A stretch of DNA of 26,593 nt, taken from Pyrenochaeta sp. MPI-SDFR-AT-0127 (taxonomy: Eukaryota > Ascomycota > Dothideomycetes > Pleosporales > Cucurbitariaceae). The position numbers were made by a program, and so were the translations under genes. The DNA lies in assembly GCA_020747015.1 (NCBI GenBank), contig JAGTJM010000142.1, forward strand, positions 1-26,593, given 5' to 3'. Shown here one piece after another: positions 1 through 8,309 of the stretch. The notes beneath the pieces are model-generated. The model saw only the letters and a program-made list of their open reading frames with translations. It did not search any database and was not told the DNA's origin. The stretch's first letter is position 1. Each line of letters begins with the position of its first letter.

Positions 1-144
1 TAACCCTAACCCTAACCCTAACCCTAACCCTAACCCTAACCCTAACCCTAACCCTAACCCTAACCCTAACCCTAACCCTAACCCTAACCCTAACCCTAAC
101 CCTAACCCTAACCCTAACCCTAACCCTAACCCTAACCCTAACCC
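1..144. repeat. Telomere, (TAACCC)24
   Basis: Twenty-four uninterrupted TAACCC units run from base 1 and stop at a clean junction with GCGCAC. The C-rich strand reads 5'->3' into the chromosome, so base 1 is the chromosome end (left telomere). TTAGGG on the G-strand is the usual repeat of filamentous ascomycetes. The true length is unknown because assemblies often trim telomeres. Confidence 0.98.
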
Positions 145-259
145 GCGCACAGACCCCGGTCGTTGCGGTTAGCGGTTTTCTTTCTCTTTTTCTTCCTCTT
201 TTCACTTCTTCTAGTTCGCTTTGCTAGCTACTCTAAGGTTTAGGGTTAGGGCTTTTACT
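145..259. other. Telomere-proximal spacer with inverted telomere-like motif
   Basis: A short unique stretch with a pyrimidine-rich run (about 176-215). At 237-251 it reads GGTTTAGGGTTAGGG, which is telomere sequence in the opposite orientation to the terminal array. No gene is seen. Confidence 0.6.
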
Positions 260-415
260 AGTTTAGAGCACCTCAGTAGTTTAGAGCACCTCAGTAGTTT
301 AGAGCACCTCAGTAGTTTAGAGCACCTCAGTAGTTTAGGGTGCCTTAGTAGTTTAGGGTATCTAAGTAGTTTAGGGTACCTTAGTTATATAGAGTACCTA
401 AATTATTTAGGATAG
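260..415. repeat. 18-bp subtelomeric tandem repeat
   Basis: Units of 18 bp start at 260, 278, 296 and 314 and are identical (AGTTTAGAGCACCTCAGT). Units at 332, 350 and 368 are variants (AGTTTAGGG core, CCTTAGT or TCTAAGT end), 386 is more degenerate, and 404-415 is a partial unit. Divergence grows away from the telomere. Some changes are CA to TA, as in RIP. The AGTTTAGGG core resembles the telomere G-strand and may derive from it. The array is open in one frame only because 18 is a multiple of 3, so it is not treated as a gene. Confidence 0.9.
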
Positions 416-554
416 CCGAGGGCTTATACCTTTTTATATACCTATAACGTTATAATACCCTAAAGTATATTTTACTTACTCTACCTTAGTTAGTATAATA
501 TATACTTTAATTATTAAGTTTTCTCTCTATAATCACTTTTATTTATATTATTAT
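416..554. other. AT-rich 3' flank of the first gene
   Basis: AT-rich, TpA-rich sequence between the 18-bp repeat and the stop codon of the minus-strand gene. It probably contains that gene's 3' UTR and polyadenylation region. No coding signal is visible. Confidence 0.4.
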
Positions 555-3500
555 TTATTCTTCTTTAACTATTAAAGAGCAACGCTCTACCCAAATACTA
601 TCATAACTACGGAAAATTACCCTAATAAACCCTACCGCATCCTGCCTTAACCTTAAGAGCTCCCTCCGCTGCTGTACTAGTCGATCTCGGTCAGAAAGTG
701 TTAACTCGTTATTACGTGGACTATCTCGATTTCCATGCACCACCTTAACCCACCCTAACTCTCGCAGTACTCGATTATTTACACCCTTGTGCTCTACGTG
801 AGAACATCTAGTCAGTTCCTCTATATTTTTGGAAAATTGGGCATGTTAGAATCCTCTTACCAATCTTCTTTGTCATTTCCGACACTCGGAGTACTCCGCC
901 TGCATCAGCATCCCAAGGAAAGCATTGTGGTTGCGAAAACCAAAGCATCCTTGTCACCAAGTTGGCCGCAAACATAGAGCTATCCTTCTTCGGCCCCACG
1001 CTGAATTGCCGCGCTTTAGGTGCTATTGTCGGTGTAACGCTTAATGACGCTAAAGTCAGCACTATCATAAGCATTAAATCGCAAAGAGGGTCCCCTAACC
1101 ACTCCCCCAGACACTGCCGAGCCACTTGATAATGTTCTAATATGCTTTGATTCCCCTTCCTGAAATTTTGCTCTTGCTGCCGGAATCCATCCTCTATCAG
1201 CTGTGGTATTGTGTTGAAAGGGATCGAGTACCCAAAGTCGATTACCCTTCTCCTATTGGCTGGCCGCTTTGCTCTATGTTCCGCTTCGATAGCTGCTCTC
1301 TTGAGGCTCCCTGGCCGTGCTGCGATTGCCAACGCAGAAGGAGCCGAACCTACGAGCCGAATGACTCTCCGGTAGCTGAGCTTCGATTGGTACGAGCCTG
1401 GCATACACTCGATTCGACATGAGAGCATAGCCACAGTCAACGCGCCAACCCATTGGTCTTTGCTCATCGTCTTTACCGTTGTGTGTCGCAAGGCAGCGCG
1501 AAGCACTGAAAACCAAGTCGCGTTCTTTGAGTAGAATGCTCTACCTGCTGTTTGGTCGCATCGAATGCAGCTATCGTATAGGTCTTGCGCAAAGTCGCGT
1601 CGCGTTCTGGACGATGGGACGGATGGTGTAGAGGCTGCTCCAGATGAGAAGAGCAGGAAGATAGGCTCGTATTCTCTACACAGTATTAGCAGCTGAATTG
1701 TTAAGAGAATAGTGTCCCAAATACGTACTCCCATGAAAAGGGATTTTCCGCTTGTGTCCATCGCCTTACTTGCTCTCGATGGTCTTCCAACAACTGCAAT
1801 GTCCCTTGGCCACTACTGAGCCCTTCACTTCGCCTACCTTTGTTTAGCGCGCGATGAAAGTGGTATGTGACGAACGCAATCATCTGGGGCTTCCAAAGTT
1901 CTAGCAGTACCTCTTTAAGAAACTTATCGGCACTACTCGGCCCTTGTACTCTCAATCCGCCAAGTTCGTTGAACCACAACTCGCTGTGACAACTGGCTGC
2001 AACCTCCAACCCATAGTGAAAAGCGATAGAGGCTATGTGCATTAGGATAGGCCGTCCGTTTTTGTGTCGAGGCCATTGTGCCAAACTGAAGTTACCAGCG
2101 CCCCGAAGATCGAGTACGCGAGGATCGATAAATGGCCAACCACCTTGTTCAATGCCATCGATCGTTCCTAACGGTGTGAGGACCGAACCCATCAAAGATC
2201 TCGGGAAGCCAGTAAAGCAGTAGCTACCGAGGCGATCGAGCGCAGACACTCCTTCCGCTAATGCGACACACAGCCCTTGGGAGCCAGCGGCCTCAAACCG
2301 CATGAAGATGCTGTCAATCGCTTGGGAGAATAGATTCGCGAAAGACGCCAAAATGCCAGGGAACACCGACGGGCGGAAGGATCGAAAAATATGTGTGTAA
2401 CACTGAGGTTCTTCGAGAAAGAAACGTATTAACTGGAAGATGGGAGTGAGGACGGTTGAGAAGCCCCGACTACGGTCGCTCAGCCTAGATACCTGCACGG
2501 AAAGCACTTGTTCTATTCGGAATGCAAACTCTTCCTCAAATATTGCCCTCTCGGTCCGCTGTCGCTCACGAGCAAATGGCTTAGATGACTCAGGATCATG
2601 AGGAGTTAGATTACCTCTCAGGTGCTGCAACAGACGCTCTCGCCTCGCAGAAACACGAGCAGACAGCTTTCCGTCGCGATTAGGAAGCGCCAAAGCAGCT
2701 GTTGCAACTCCTTTCGTAGCTAGCAGGTCATCTGGTCCGTGGCGAATGCTTCTCTTGATATTTGAGTAGCCCTGGAAATATCCATAGTTAAGCACACTTG
2801 CTCCGTTATGCTGATAGCTCATGTTCTCCTGCATAACAGCGAGAAGATTATCCATCAAGAACGCAGGCGGTCGTGGTGATGAGAAATTGCCATATGCCGG
2901 ATGAAATGCTAAAGGATAGAATGTAAAGTCTCGCTCCCCGTGGAACTCTCGGAGGACCATGTTGCGATCGGCTAGGAGACAACGCGCCAGCTTGCTGTAT
3001 GGATCGGGCGAACGACCATCGAGACAGTTAATATCGACGGCCAGAGCGTACGACACAGTATCAATGCTGTCCAGAACATATTTTTGCTCTAGTTCGGTTC
3101 GAAGTTGTTGCAGGCCACCGGTGAATAGGCTCCGATAATCGTAGCCGACCGGAGAAGTGCTACCAGCTCCTGGCACTTCACCACTAAGCCTCTCATCGTA
3201 TTCAAACACACTGTCTTCTGCGTCAAGGCTCTCCTCGTCAGATTCCGAATCTTCTTCGACTGAACGGAGACGAGCTTCTTTTGGCACAGATCGCAACTGC
3301 TCAGCTACGTCGATTTCAATGTTTGCGCCGTAGTCGTACGCATGAAATGCCGGCTGATTCTCCGCCCAGAATGTATCTTGTGTGTTATGTCTCACGTACT
3401 CTAGCCACTCTTGCATAAATATCTCTTGGAATGTTGTCCATTTGTTGAAAGTGATTTTCTGCGTGTGGTGACCATCTAGTTTCCAAGACGGTTCTACGCC

Positions 3501-3956
3501 CTCCCCCAAAAGCTCTCCAATAAGGAATATCTCTTTGATGTACGAGGCGAGGAATTGCGCGTGGTGAAAATGCAGGGCGCTAGACTGAGACGATTTCTCG
3601 CGACGTTTTCTACGCTCGTTCCTAGAGAGAAGCTCTTCTGGTGCGTTAGCGATAGGGTGCATAACGATATACCATGACTCCCTCGTGGCCGCCGTTGCCA
3701 ACCGGAAGGTCCGGTGTTCTAGATCAAATGATAATCCGTGAACGTGTTTAGCACTATAGGATGCCCGCCAATTCTTAAAACTGATTGTTATGTTATCAAA
3801 GAACCTATTAGATGGCTGCGTGATAGGCTTGAGCGGTCGTCCGATGATTATGAGAAGGTCGAGAAAGAATGAGCGAATGTACTCATCGTCTGCTGCGGCA
3901 GCTCTCGAACCGGCTTTCTTACTTCCATAATCTATCGTGTATCGTCTTTGCAGCAT
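555..3956 (-). CDS. Large subtelomeric protein of unknown function, intact copy (3 exons)
   Basis: Exons: 3956-1770, 1692-861 and 820-555, giving 1,094 aa from the Met at 3956. Splicing with GTAAGG/CAG (phase 0) and GTAAGA/TAG (phase 1) joins three otherwise separate frames exactly. This supports one gene rather than several small ones. I do not recognise the family and see no Walker, DDE, reverse transcriptase or helicase motif. Visible features are an acidic stretch near residues 240-275 (EDSESDEESLDAEDS), a hydrophobic segment near 932-952 that could be a membrane helix or a buried core, and a basic, charged C-terminal exon (QQRRELLRLRQD). GC content and codon use look normal, unlike the dead copies at 7.2-12 kb. 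Transcription runs toward the telomere. The frame stays open upstream of 3956 to about 4029, so the true start may lie further up. Homology with the RIP-mutated copies shows that it belongs to a repeated family. Confidence 0.72.
821..860 (-). other. Intron 2 of the large subtelomeric gene
   Basis: 40 nt. Donor GTAAGA, branch-like TCTAAC, acceptor AAATATAG. The phase-1 join makes a GAG codon and opens the last exon through to the stop at 555-557. It is at the short end for fungal introns, but the frame match is exact. Confidence 0.7.
1693..1769 (-). other. Intron 1 of the large subtelomeric gene
   Basis: 77 nt. Donor GTAAGG follows GAG CAA. Branch-like CTTAAC precedes acceptor AATTCAG. The phase-0 join continues as LLILCREYEP. 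Without splicing the first exon would run on to a stop at 1701. Confidence 0.8.
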
Positions 3957-4361
3957 GTCAATAGCCTGACTGCCATCGAAAGAGGTACTCTTCGTCGTAG
4001 CAACGAAGTCCTGTGCTTCGCGCTGTTAGTCGCATCACTCGAGGTTGCACATGCACCTAGACGCACCCTTGAATTTATGATCTCCTTTCGCATGATCAAT
4101 CTTCCACGAGTACTGATCGGATGCTACAACGACTTGCTCTTCGTCCCCGAAACTGCCTTCGCTAAAGTCATCTTCTATGTGGCAAGATGGTCCATCATCG
4201 TTGAGGCCGTCCTCGTCTCCAGAAGCCTCATTGGAAGTATCGGCATCCCCTTATTCGGATATCGCATGCCTCTCAATAGTAGCAGACGGTGAGCATGAGT
4301 ACCCATTGCTGTCGAAATTAGGGCTAAAATTTAAAAACTCATCATACTCTTCAAAGCTCAT
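3957..4361 (-). other. In-frame 5' extension of the large subtelomeric gene, acidic, with three stop codons
   Basis: From an ATG at 4361 the same frame runs straight into the Met at 3956, interrupted by TAA (4251-4253), TGA (4035-4037) and TAA (4026-4028). The peptide is acidic and low in complexity (NEASGDEDGLNDDGP, DDFSEGSFGDEEQ), like the matching part of the dead copy near 11.9-12.2 kb. A possible 51-nt intron at 4066-4016 (donor GTGCGT, branch GACTAAC, acceptor GAAG) would keep the frame and remove the last two stops. The first stop needs another intron or is real. An upstream exon ATGACG|GTAAGA at 4429 is one option. Each stop is also one C-to-T change from CAA or CGA, so light RIP is the other reading. 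RNA evidence would decide. Confidence 0.5.
4016..4066 (-). other. Possible intron in the 5' extension
   Basis: 51 nt with donor GTGCGT, a perfect GACTAAC branch and acceptor GCGAAG. It is phase 1 and preserves the frame. It would remove the in-frame TGA and TAA at 4026-4037. The donor is weaker than in the other introns. Confidence 0.4.
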
Positions 4362-4618
4362 GTTTAAAAGATGAAAACCCTACTATACAACAAAAAAGTG
4401 CAAAACCCGTGTACAAATCTTACCGTCATGTTTTCCTCTCGTCGCCCCCAGGGGCAAGCTATTAAGAGCATAAAGTTTGGGCGTTAATGTCACACGACGC
4501 TCATTTGCTAGCGCCTTTAGTGCTTATCGTGTTTTTCATGTTAGACCAGGTATAAATATAATTGCTCTATACTCTTTTTGTAGTGGGCTGGGACTGTATT
4601 TAATTACTATGGTCGACT
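4362..4618 (-). promoter_or_regulatory. Promoter region of the large subtelomeric gene
   Basis: Intergenic gap between the stop of the ParB-like gene (4619) and the first gene. On the minus strand it has a TATA-like TATTTATACC near 4550-4559 and the GC-rich near-palindrome at 4444-4455. A possible small 5' exon (ATGACG then GTAAGA at 4423) lies between the palindrome and 4361. The same gap must hold the 3' UTR of the upstream gene. Confidence 0.4.
4444..4455 (-). promoter_or_regulatory. GC-rich near-palindrome, site 1
   Basis: GCCCCCAGGGGC on the plus strand, or CTTGCCCCTGGGGGCGA on the minus strand. It lies 83 bp upstream of the ATG at 4361 and 15 bp upstream of the alternative ATG at 4429. 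The same extended motif recurs three times at 6994-7082 and was not seen elsewhere in the window. It is probably a regulator-binding site. Confidence 0.55.
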
Positions 4619-6881
4619 TTAGGCAGCCGGTACCCGTTGTCTCCAATGCCTTAGACCTGTGATTACATGACGAGTTTGTTTAGAGCTCTCTGGTAAATTA
4701 TGCGGTTGAGTATTTTGCGGAGCACGTTGCTTGGTACGGTGTAGCTTTCGACGCTCCTTCAGCGTGCCCGTAGTTACCTCCGCTAGATCATGGAGCTGTT
4801 GCGCAGTTTGAGGCTGTGTTCTTGAATTTAACCTAGATGTCGGCCCGCACATGTTGCTTTTCACGGGGCCATGCTCTTCCACAGATCCGTGCGTTCGTGA
4901 TGACCTACGGGGTTCGTTTACATCAATTCCGGAAGCTGCTGGAGGAGAGACCGAGGGGTCCGGAAGGCGCAAGTCTTCCAGCAATGTTTCAAATTTTTTG
5001 CGCTCTGCATCCACTAGAGTAACCATTGAAGGTTTCCAAACCTTACGGCATCGCTCTAACGCTTCATCGCACTGCTCTACAGCCCAGCGAAGGATGATCG
5101 GCTGCATTATCGCATATAACTTGTCTGCAGCGATCGTTGATTGAAGAGCGGGGTTTTTGGCGACTTCTGGAATGCTGCAAATTAGGTCGCACGTCGCCTG
5201 AGTAATAGTAGACGAAGGCTTTGAGTTAATGTCTCGAGTATCTTCCGCATTGAATCGCAGCATGCATTCGTGCTGCAGGTTTGGCCCGGCAAAGTCAAGA
5301 ACGATGGATAACAAATCCCTCCACACAACATGCTCAAATCGTTTGATGTAATCGTTGCTATGTTCGCCTGGGTATTCCTGTAAGTAGTGATCTATGGTTG
5401 TGTTCGTAAACTCCTTAGTGTTGTTCTGGACGTATCGTAGAAGCTGCTCTTGGAGCGCTATAGACTTCCTTTCGGCGTCTTCACCATATTTCTTTTCTAG
5501 GGCGGGGATTAGGTCGTTCCGTAGAGCGGGTTTATTATTGTCACGGTCGCCGACTTTTATTGGCGAATGGTTCATCCACTGACTAACATGAGACATCGCA
5601 ATGCTCATAAGCTTTCCGTCCTGCTTAGTAGTTCTCAGAAGTGCTTGAATATCGACGAAGCGACGTGTTAGCTCCGAAAGGATAAACTGGTACAAACTGT
5701 GGTATATATCGTCGCTTATGTTCGAGAGAAAATCTCGTGGGCGAGTACTTGAGGGACAAGGCTCGTCGTTAGACTCAACATCAGGAAAGAATAGGCCTTG
5801 TACATCTTCTCGACTATGTGTTTGCGGCAGACCTGCTAGCTTCTTCCAATCAGTTAATTGGACATCAAAGCTGAATTGGCTGCGGATTTGTGAAACGACT
5901 TCGATTACTTAGTCGAATGCGGCGAACCAAAACTGTGTAGACCACTAGTCAGCAAGGATAACTTTACTATACAATACACTTACATCGTCTATTCTACGGC
6001 TTGCCATCCATTCAAAAGTCGAGATATTGAACGTAGCCTGTCCGATTGGGAACTGACACCACCTTGTGATCATCAGGTTCCAATTTTTATTTTTCCACAA
6101 TGTGACCAGCCGCCGCACCGGAAACTTTACTCGGCCGCTGAGCCCAAGATACTTTAGCATCTTGTTCTCGATCTCTTTATTCGAACCTTGGAAAAGCTCT
6201 TCATCATTAGATGAAAATGTAGCGAGCTCCGTCCATATCTGGCCGTGGTTGTCTGGCAGAATGGTGTCTTCTCGATTGGCTCGTAGCTTAATGTGCAGGT
6301 GTGATGGTAGCTCGTCTACCGTTGGGGTTAGTTCACGTTAGCTAGCGCACGTAGGGGGTGGTACCTCTATCGTAAATGTCGCACACCCACCATCGCTCCG
6401 CTTCCGACGACTGTGAATATCGCAAATACTCTTTCAAGGCTTCTACTCGGTGGTTACCCGCCATAAGCTCTGCCTTCCCTCCGACAACGCTACTCCAGTT
6501 TTCGAACGATAGGAACTCAACATCAGCCTGTCGCGCACTTTGGCTCACACCGACAGCACTCTGGGTCTGGCTTCCTTCTTGCTCAAGATAGTTCAACATC
6601 TGCTGTACTTGCGCTTTGGTGCAAGCGACCTGCAGCCGATGCTCCGCATCCCGCCGAAGGACTCCTGATTCTTTGAAAATCTGGAGAAGGCGGCGCTTGT
6701 GGGGTTCGTTGATGGGTCTGTTTGTACCGATACTCCACTCTGGAGTGAGCGCGTCGATTGGGAATTTCGCGGTCACTAGTCGGTATGGTTTAGCTTGGTC
6801 GTAGACGGAATCTGCTTCGTTGAGGTGCACCCGCGGCTTCTTCCTTGCTCCGGTCAGGTTGTTTGAGTTTTTGCGTTTCAT
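4619..6881 (-). CDS. ParB-like (probably DUF3723-type) protein, 3 exons
   Basis: Exon 1 is 6881-6365, exon 2 is 6315-5984, exon 3 is 5932-4619. The total is 2,163 nt (721 codons), with all joins in frame. The N-terminal 180 residues look like the ParB/sulfiredoxin-type fold: INEPHKRRLLQIFKESGVL, then AGNHRVEALKEYL (the GxHRxEA box of this fold) and WWVCDIYDR. That order resembles the fungal DUF3723 family as I remember it. Many members of that family are accessory genes, some carried on large mobile elements. The middle is rich in conserved-looking W, F and L positions (FSFDVQLTDWKKLAGLP). The last 110 residues are basic and low in complexity (KERRKLHRTKQR). With the best splice sites one in-frame TAA remains at 5909-5911 (codon 291), a single C-to-T change from CAA. 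An alternative intron (5967-5899, donor GTAAAG, acceptor GAAG) skips it and gives 714 aa. Nuclease or DNA-binding activity is inferred. Confidence 0.65.
5933..5983 (-). other. Intron 2 of the ParB-like gene
   Basis: 51 nt. Consensus donor GTAAGT, branch GCTGAC, acceptor CACAG, phase 0. The join reads RRIDD-FWFAAFD and then meets a TAA at 5909-5911, after which the frame is open for 430 codons. The alternative pair 5967/5899 avoids that stop with weaker sites. Confidence 0.6.
6316..6364 (-). other. Intron 1 of the ParB-like gene
   Basis: 49 nt. Donor GTACCA, branch GAACTAAC, acceptor GGTAG. Splicing turns the WWVCDIYDR frame into D-ELPSHLHIKL and avoids the stop at 6342. Confidence 0.72.
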
Positions 6882-6993
6882 AGCAGCTGTATTTTAGAGG
6901 TCGAGGCTGAAGAGTGGAGAAGTAGCGTATTTGAAGGTGGAAGATTGCTTTAGGGTTGGAGTTTGCGAAGCTACGTTATTAGCATAGACTTTT

Positions 6994-7005
6994 GCCCCTG
7001 GGGGC
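6994..7005 (+). promoter_or_regulatory. GC-rich near-palindrome, site 2
   Basis: GCCCCTGGGGGC in context TTTTGCCCCTGGGGGCGAGC. It matches site 1 (minus strand) over TTGCCCCTGGGGGCGA without a mismatch. Confidence 0.55.
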
Positions 7006-7046
7006 GAGCGTCCCTTCGTAGACCCGTTAGAGCCAACTAGGTTTCA

Positions 7047-7057
7047 CCCCCAGGGGC
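7047..7057 (-). promoter_or_regulatory. GC-rich near-palindrome, site 3
   Basis: CCCCCAGGGGC on the plus strand. The minus strand reads TTGGCCCCTGGGGGTGA, one base off the perfect core on its outer side (C to T). It lies between sites 2 and 4, in opposite orientation to both. Confidence 0.5.
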
Positions 7058-7070
7058 CAACTTGATTCTT

Positions 7071-7082
7071 GCCCCTGGGGGC
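7071..7082 (+). promoter_or_regulatory. GC-rich near-palindrome, site 4
   Basis: GCCCCTGGGGGC preceded by CTT and followed by AACCTAACCCTA, a scrap of telomere-like sequence. The centre lies 24 bp from site 3. It marks the inner end of the unmutated DNA. Confidence 0.55.
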
Positions 7083-7174
7083 AACCTAACCCTACGTTAG
7101 TAGTACAGTTTAGAGGCATAGTATACACGCTAAAGAAGTCGCTATTACTTAGCTTTAATCTTAGTAGTATTCAC

Positions 7175-8285
7175 GTTAGATATAGGGAGGGTAAGAGTAG
7201 CTGTAGTAAAACCTTTATCTACGAGAAGATTATCTAAACGGTAGCGAATTAAGCGCTTAATATTTAAGTACCCCTAGAAGTGCCTAAAAGAGAGGACGTT
7301 AGTACCTTAATTCTAGAAGCTTATATTATCTTTTATAACCGTAAGTAAATTATTAGATAGGAAGGAAGGTGGGTGTAGAGAGGTAAAATTACCATACACT
7401 AGATAGAATACTAATAGATAGAAGGTAAAGTCCCGGCTTCGCTTATACTCGCTAGTAACGGCATTGCGGTTGGTAAGAAGGTAGAGCGCAGACTTATATT
7501 CTAAATTAGGCGACGAGGCATTAAGGCAATATATATTAATAGTAAGGGTATAAGAAATAGAGTTAATATAATCCAGTTCGTATTTATACTCTAGTTCAGT
7601 CCGTAGCTAGTCAAGACCCTTAGTGTACAGAGCCTAGTAATTATCTCCAGCAGTTAAAACCGAGTCTACTCCTAGGTTAGACCGTAAATCTTAATCTAAC
7701 CTTTAGCCCTCCTCCTTATATCCTCCTTCCTTATTAGATTCCGAATCGTCTATAGGCCTTAAGCGCGTTTCCTATAGTACTATTAAATTATTAGATATAA
7801 GGAGAGCTTAGAAGTACTGCATAGGAAAGAGCGATAAATAGTAGGACCGATAACTATTACGATCTACGGAACCTCTAGAAGCAGAGGAGCTACAGAAGAA
7901 GCAGCAGATAGAATAATAATAAAGGATAATTAATTCTAAAAAAAAAAAAAAATTTCATTAAATTCTAACAGGTGCACATAGGATAGAGAGTACCTACCCT
8001 TTAGCTATAGTTACTACTAGAATAGTCAACCCTCCACAAATACTCCTTGCCCGCCGTAATAGCATCGTCTCTACTAGAATCTTTACCGCCAACCCTAATT
8101 CTAACCCAGAATACCCGTGTAGCCTATCCTTATTATCGAAATCCTGAGTTAACGTCGCTCTAATCCTCTAGGAGGGAGAAAGGGTCTTCTCGCTTATAGG
8201 GAAGTAGGCGGCCGATAATTATAAGAAGGTTAAGGAAGAACGCAGGAAGGTAAATATAATAAATAGGATCTCCATAATTTAATCC
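7175..8285 (-). pseudogene. RIP-mutated partial copy of the large subtelomeric gene (copy 2)
   Basis: Aligns by eye with 2690-3935 of the intact gene in the same orientation. Anchors: 7201-7290 with 2700-2775 (GTAGTAAAACCTTT against GTTGCAACTCCTTT), 7739-7800 with 3240-3290 (GATTCCGAATC shared), and 8210-8245 with 3838-3875 (GATTATGAGAAGGT against AATTATAAGAAGGT). Most differences are C to T or G to A and fill the frame with stops. The middle (about 7800-8150) aligns poorly and holds a 15-base A run, so it has been deleted or rearranged. The 5'-side end abuts the 3' end of copy 3, making a head-to-tail array. Confidence 0.75.
7938..7952. repeat. A15 run inside copy 2
   Basis: Fifteen A bases between TTCT and TTTC with no counterpart in the intact gene. 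It could be slippage or the mark of a small retrotransposed insert. No target duplication was identified. Confidence 0.4.
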
Positions 8286-8309
8286 TATAGTTAAACTATA
8301 CACTCTCAT

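Larger units (their letters stand above)
6882..7092 (-). promoter_or_regulatory. Promoter region of the ParB-like gene with three palindromes
   Basis: Upstream of the ATG at 6881 (context GCTGCTATGA). It carries three copies of the GC-rich near-palindrome at 6994-7005, 7047-7057 and 7071-7082, that is 112-201 bp from the ATG. Base composition is normal up to about 7.09 kb, where RIP-like DNA begins. Confidence 0.5.

Noticed and set aside
221..415. Open frame with repeated LEHLSSL units, like a leucine-rich repeat protein
   Set aside because: It is the 18-bp tandem repeat read in a frame that cannot shift. There is no promoter, domain or non-repeat coding part.
260..415. CRISPR-like array
   Set aside because: The repeat has no spacers and sits at a eukaryotic telomere.
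808..1761. Separate 317-residue gene starting at 1761
   Set aside because: Its Met lies inside the intron 1693-1769 and its last residues lie inside the intron 821-860. The body is exon 2 of the large gene.
5945..6160. Separate small gene of 71 residues
   Set aside because: It is part of exon 2 of the ParB-like gene. The frame extends upstream to the acceptor at 6315, and its tail is intron.
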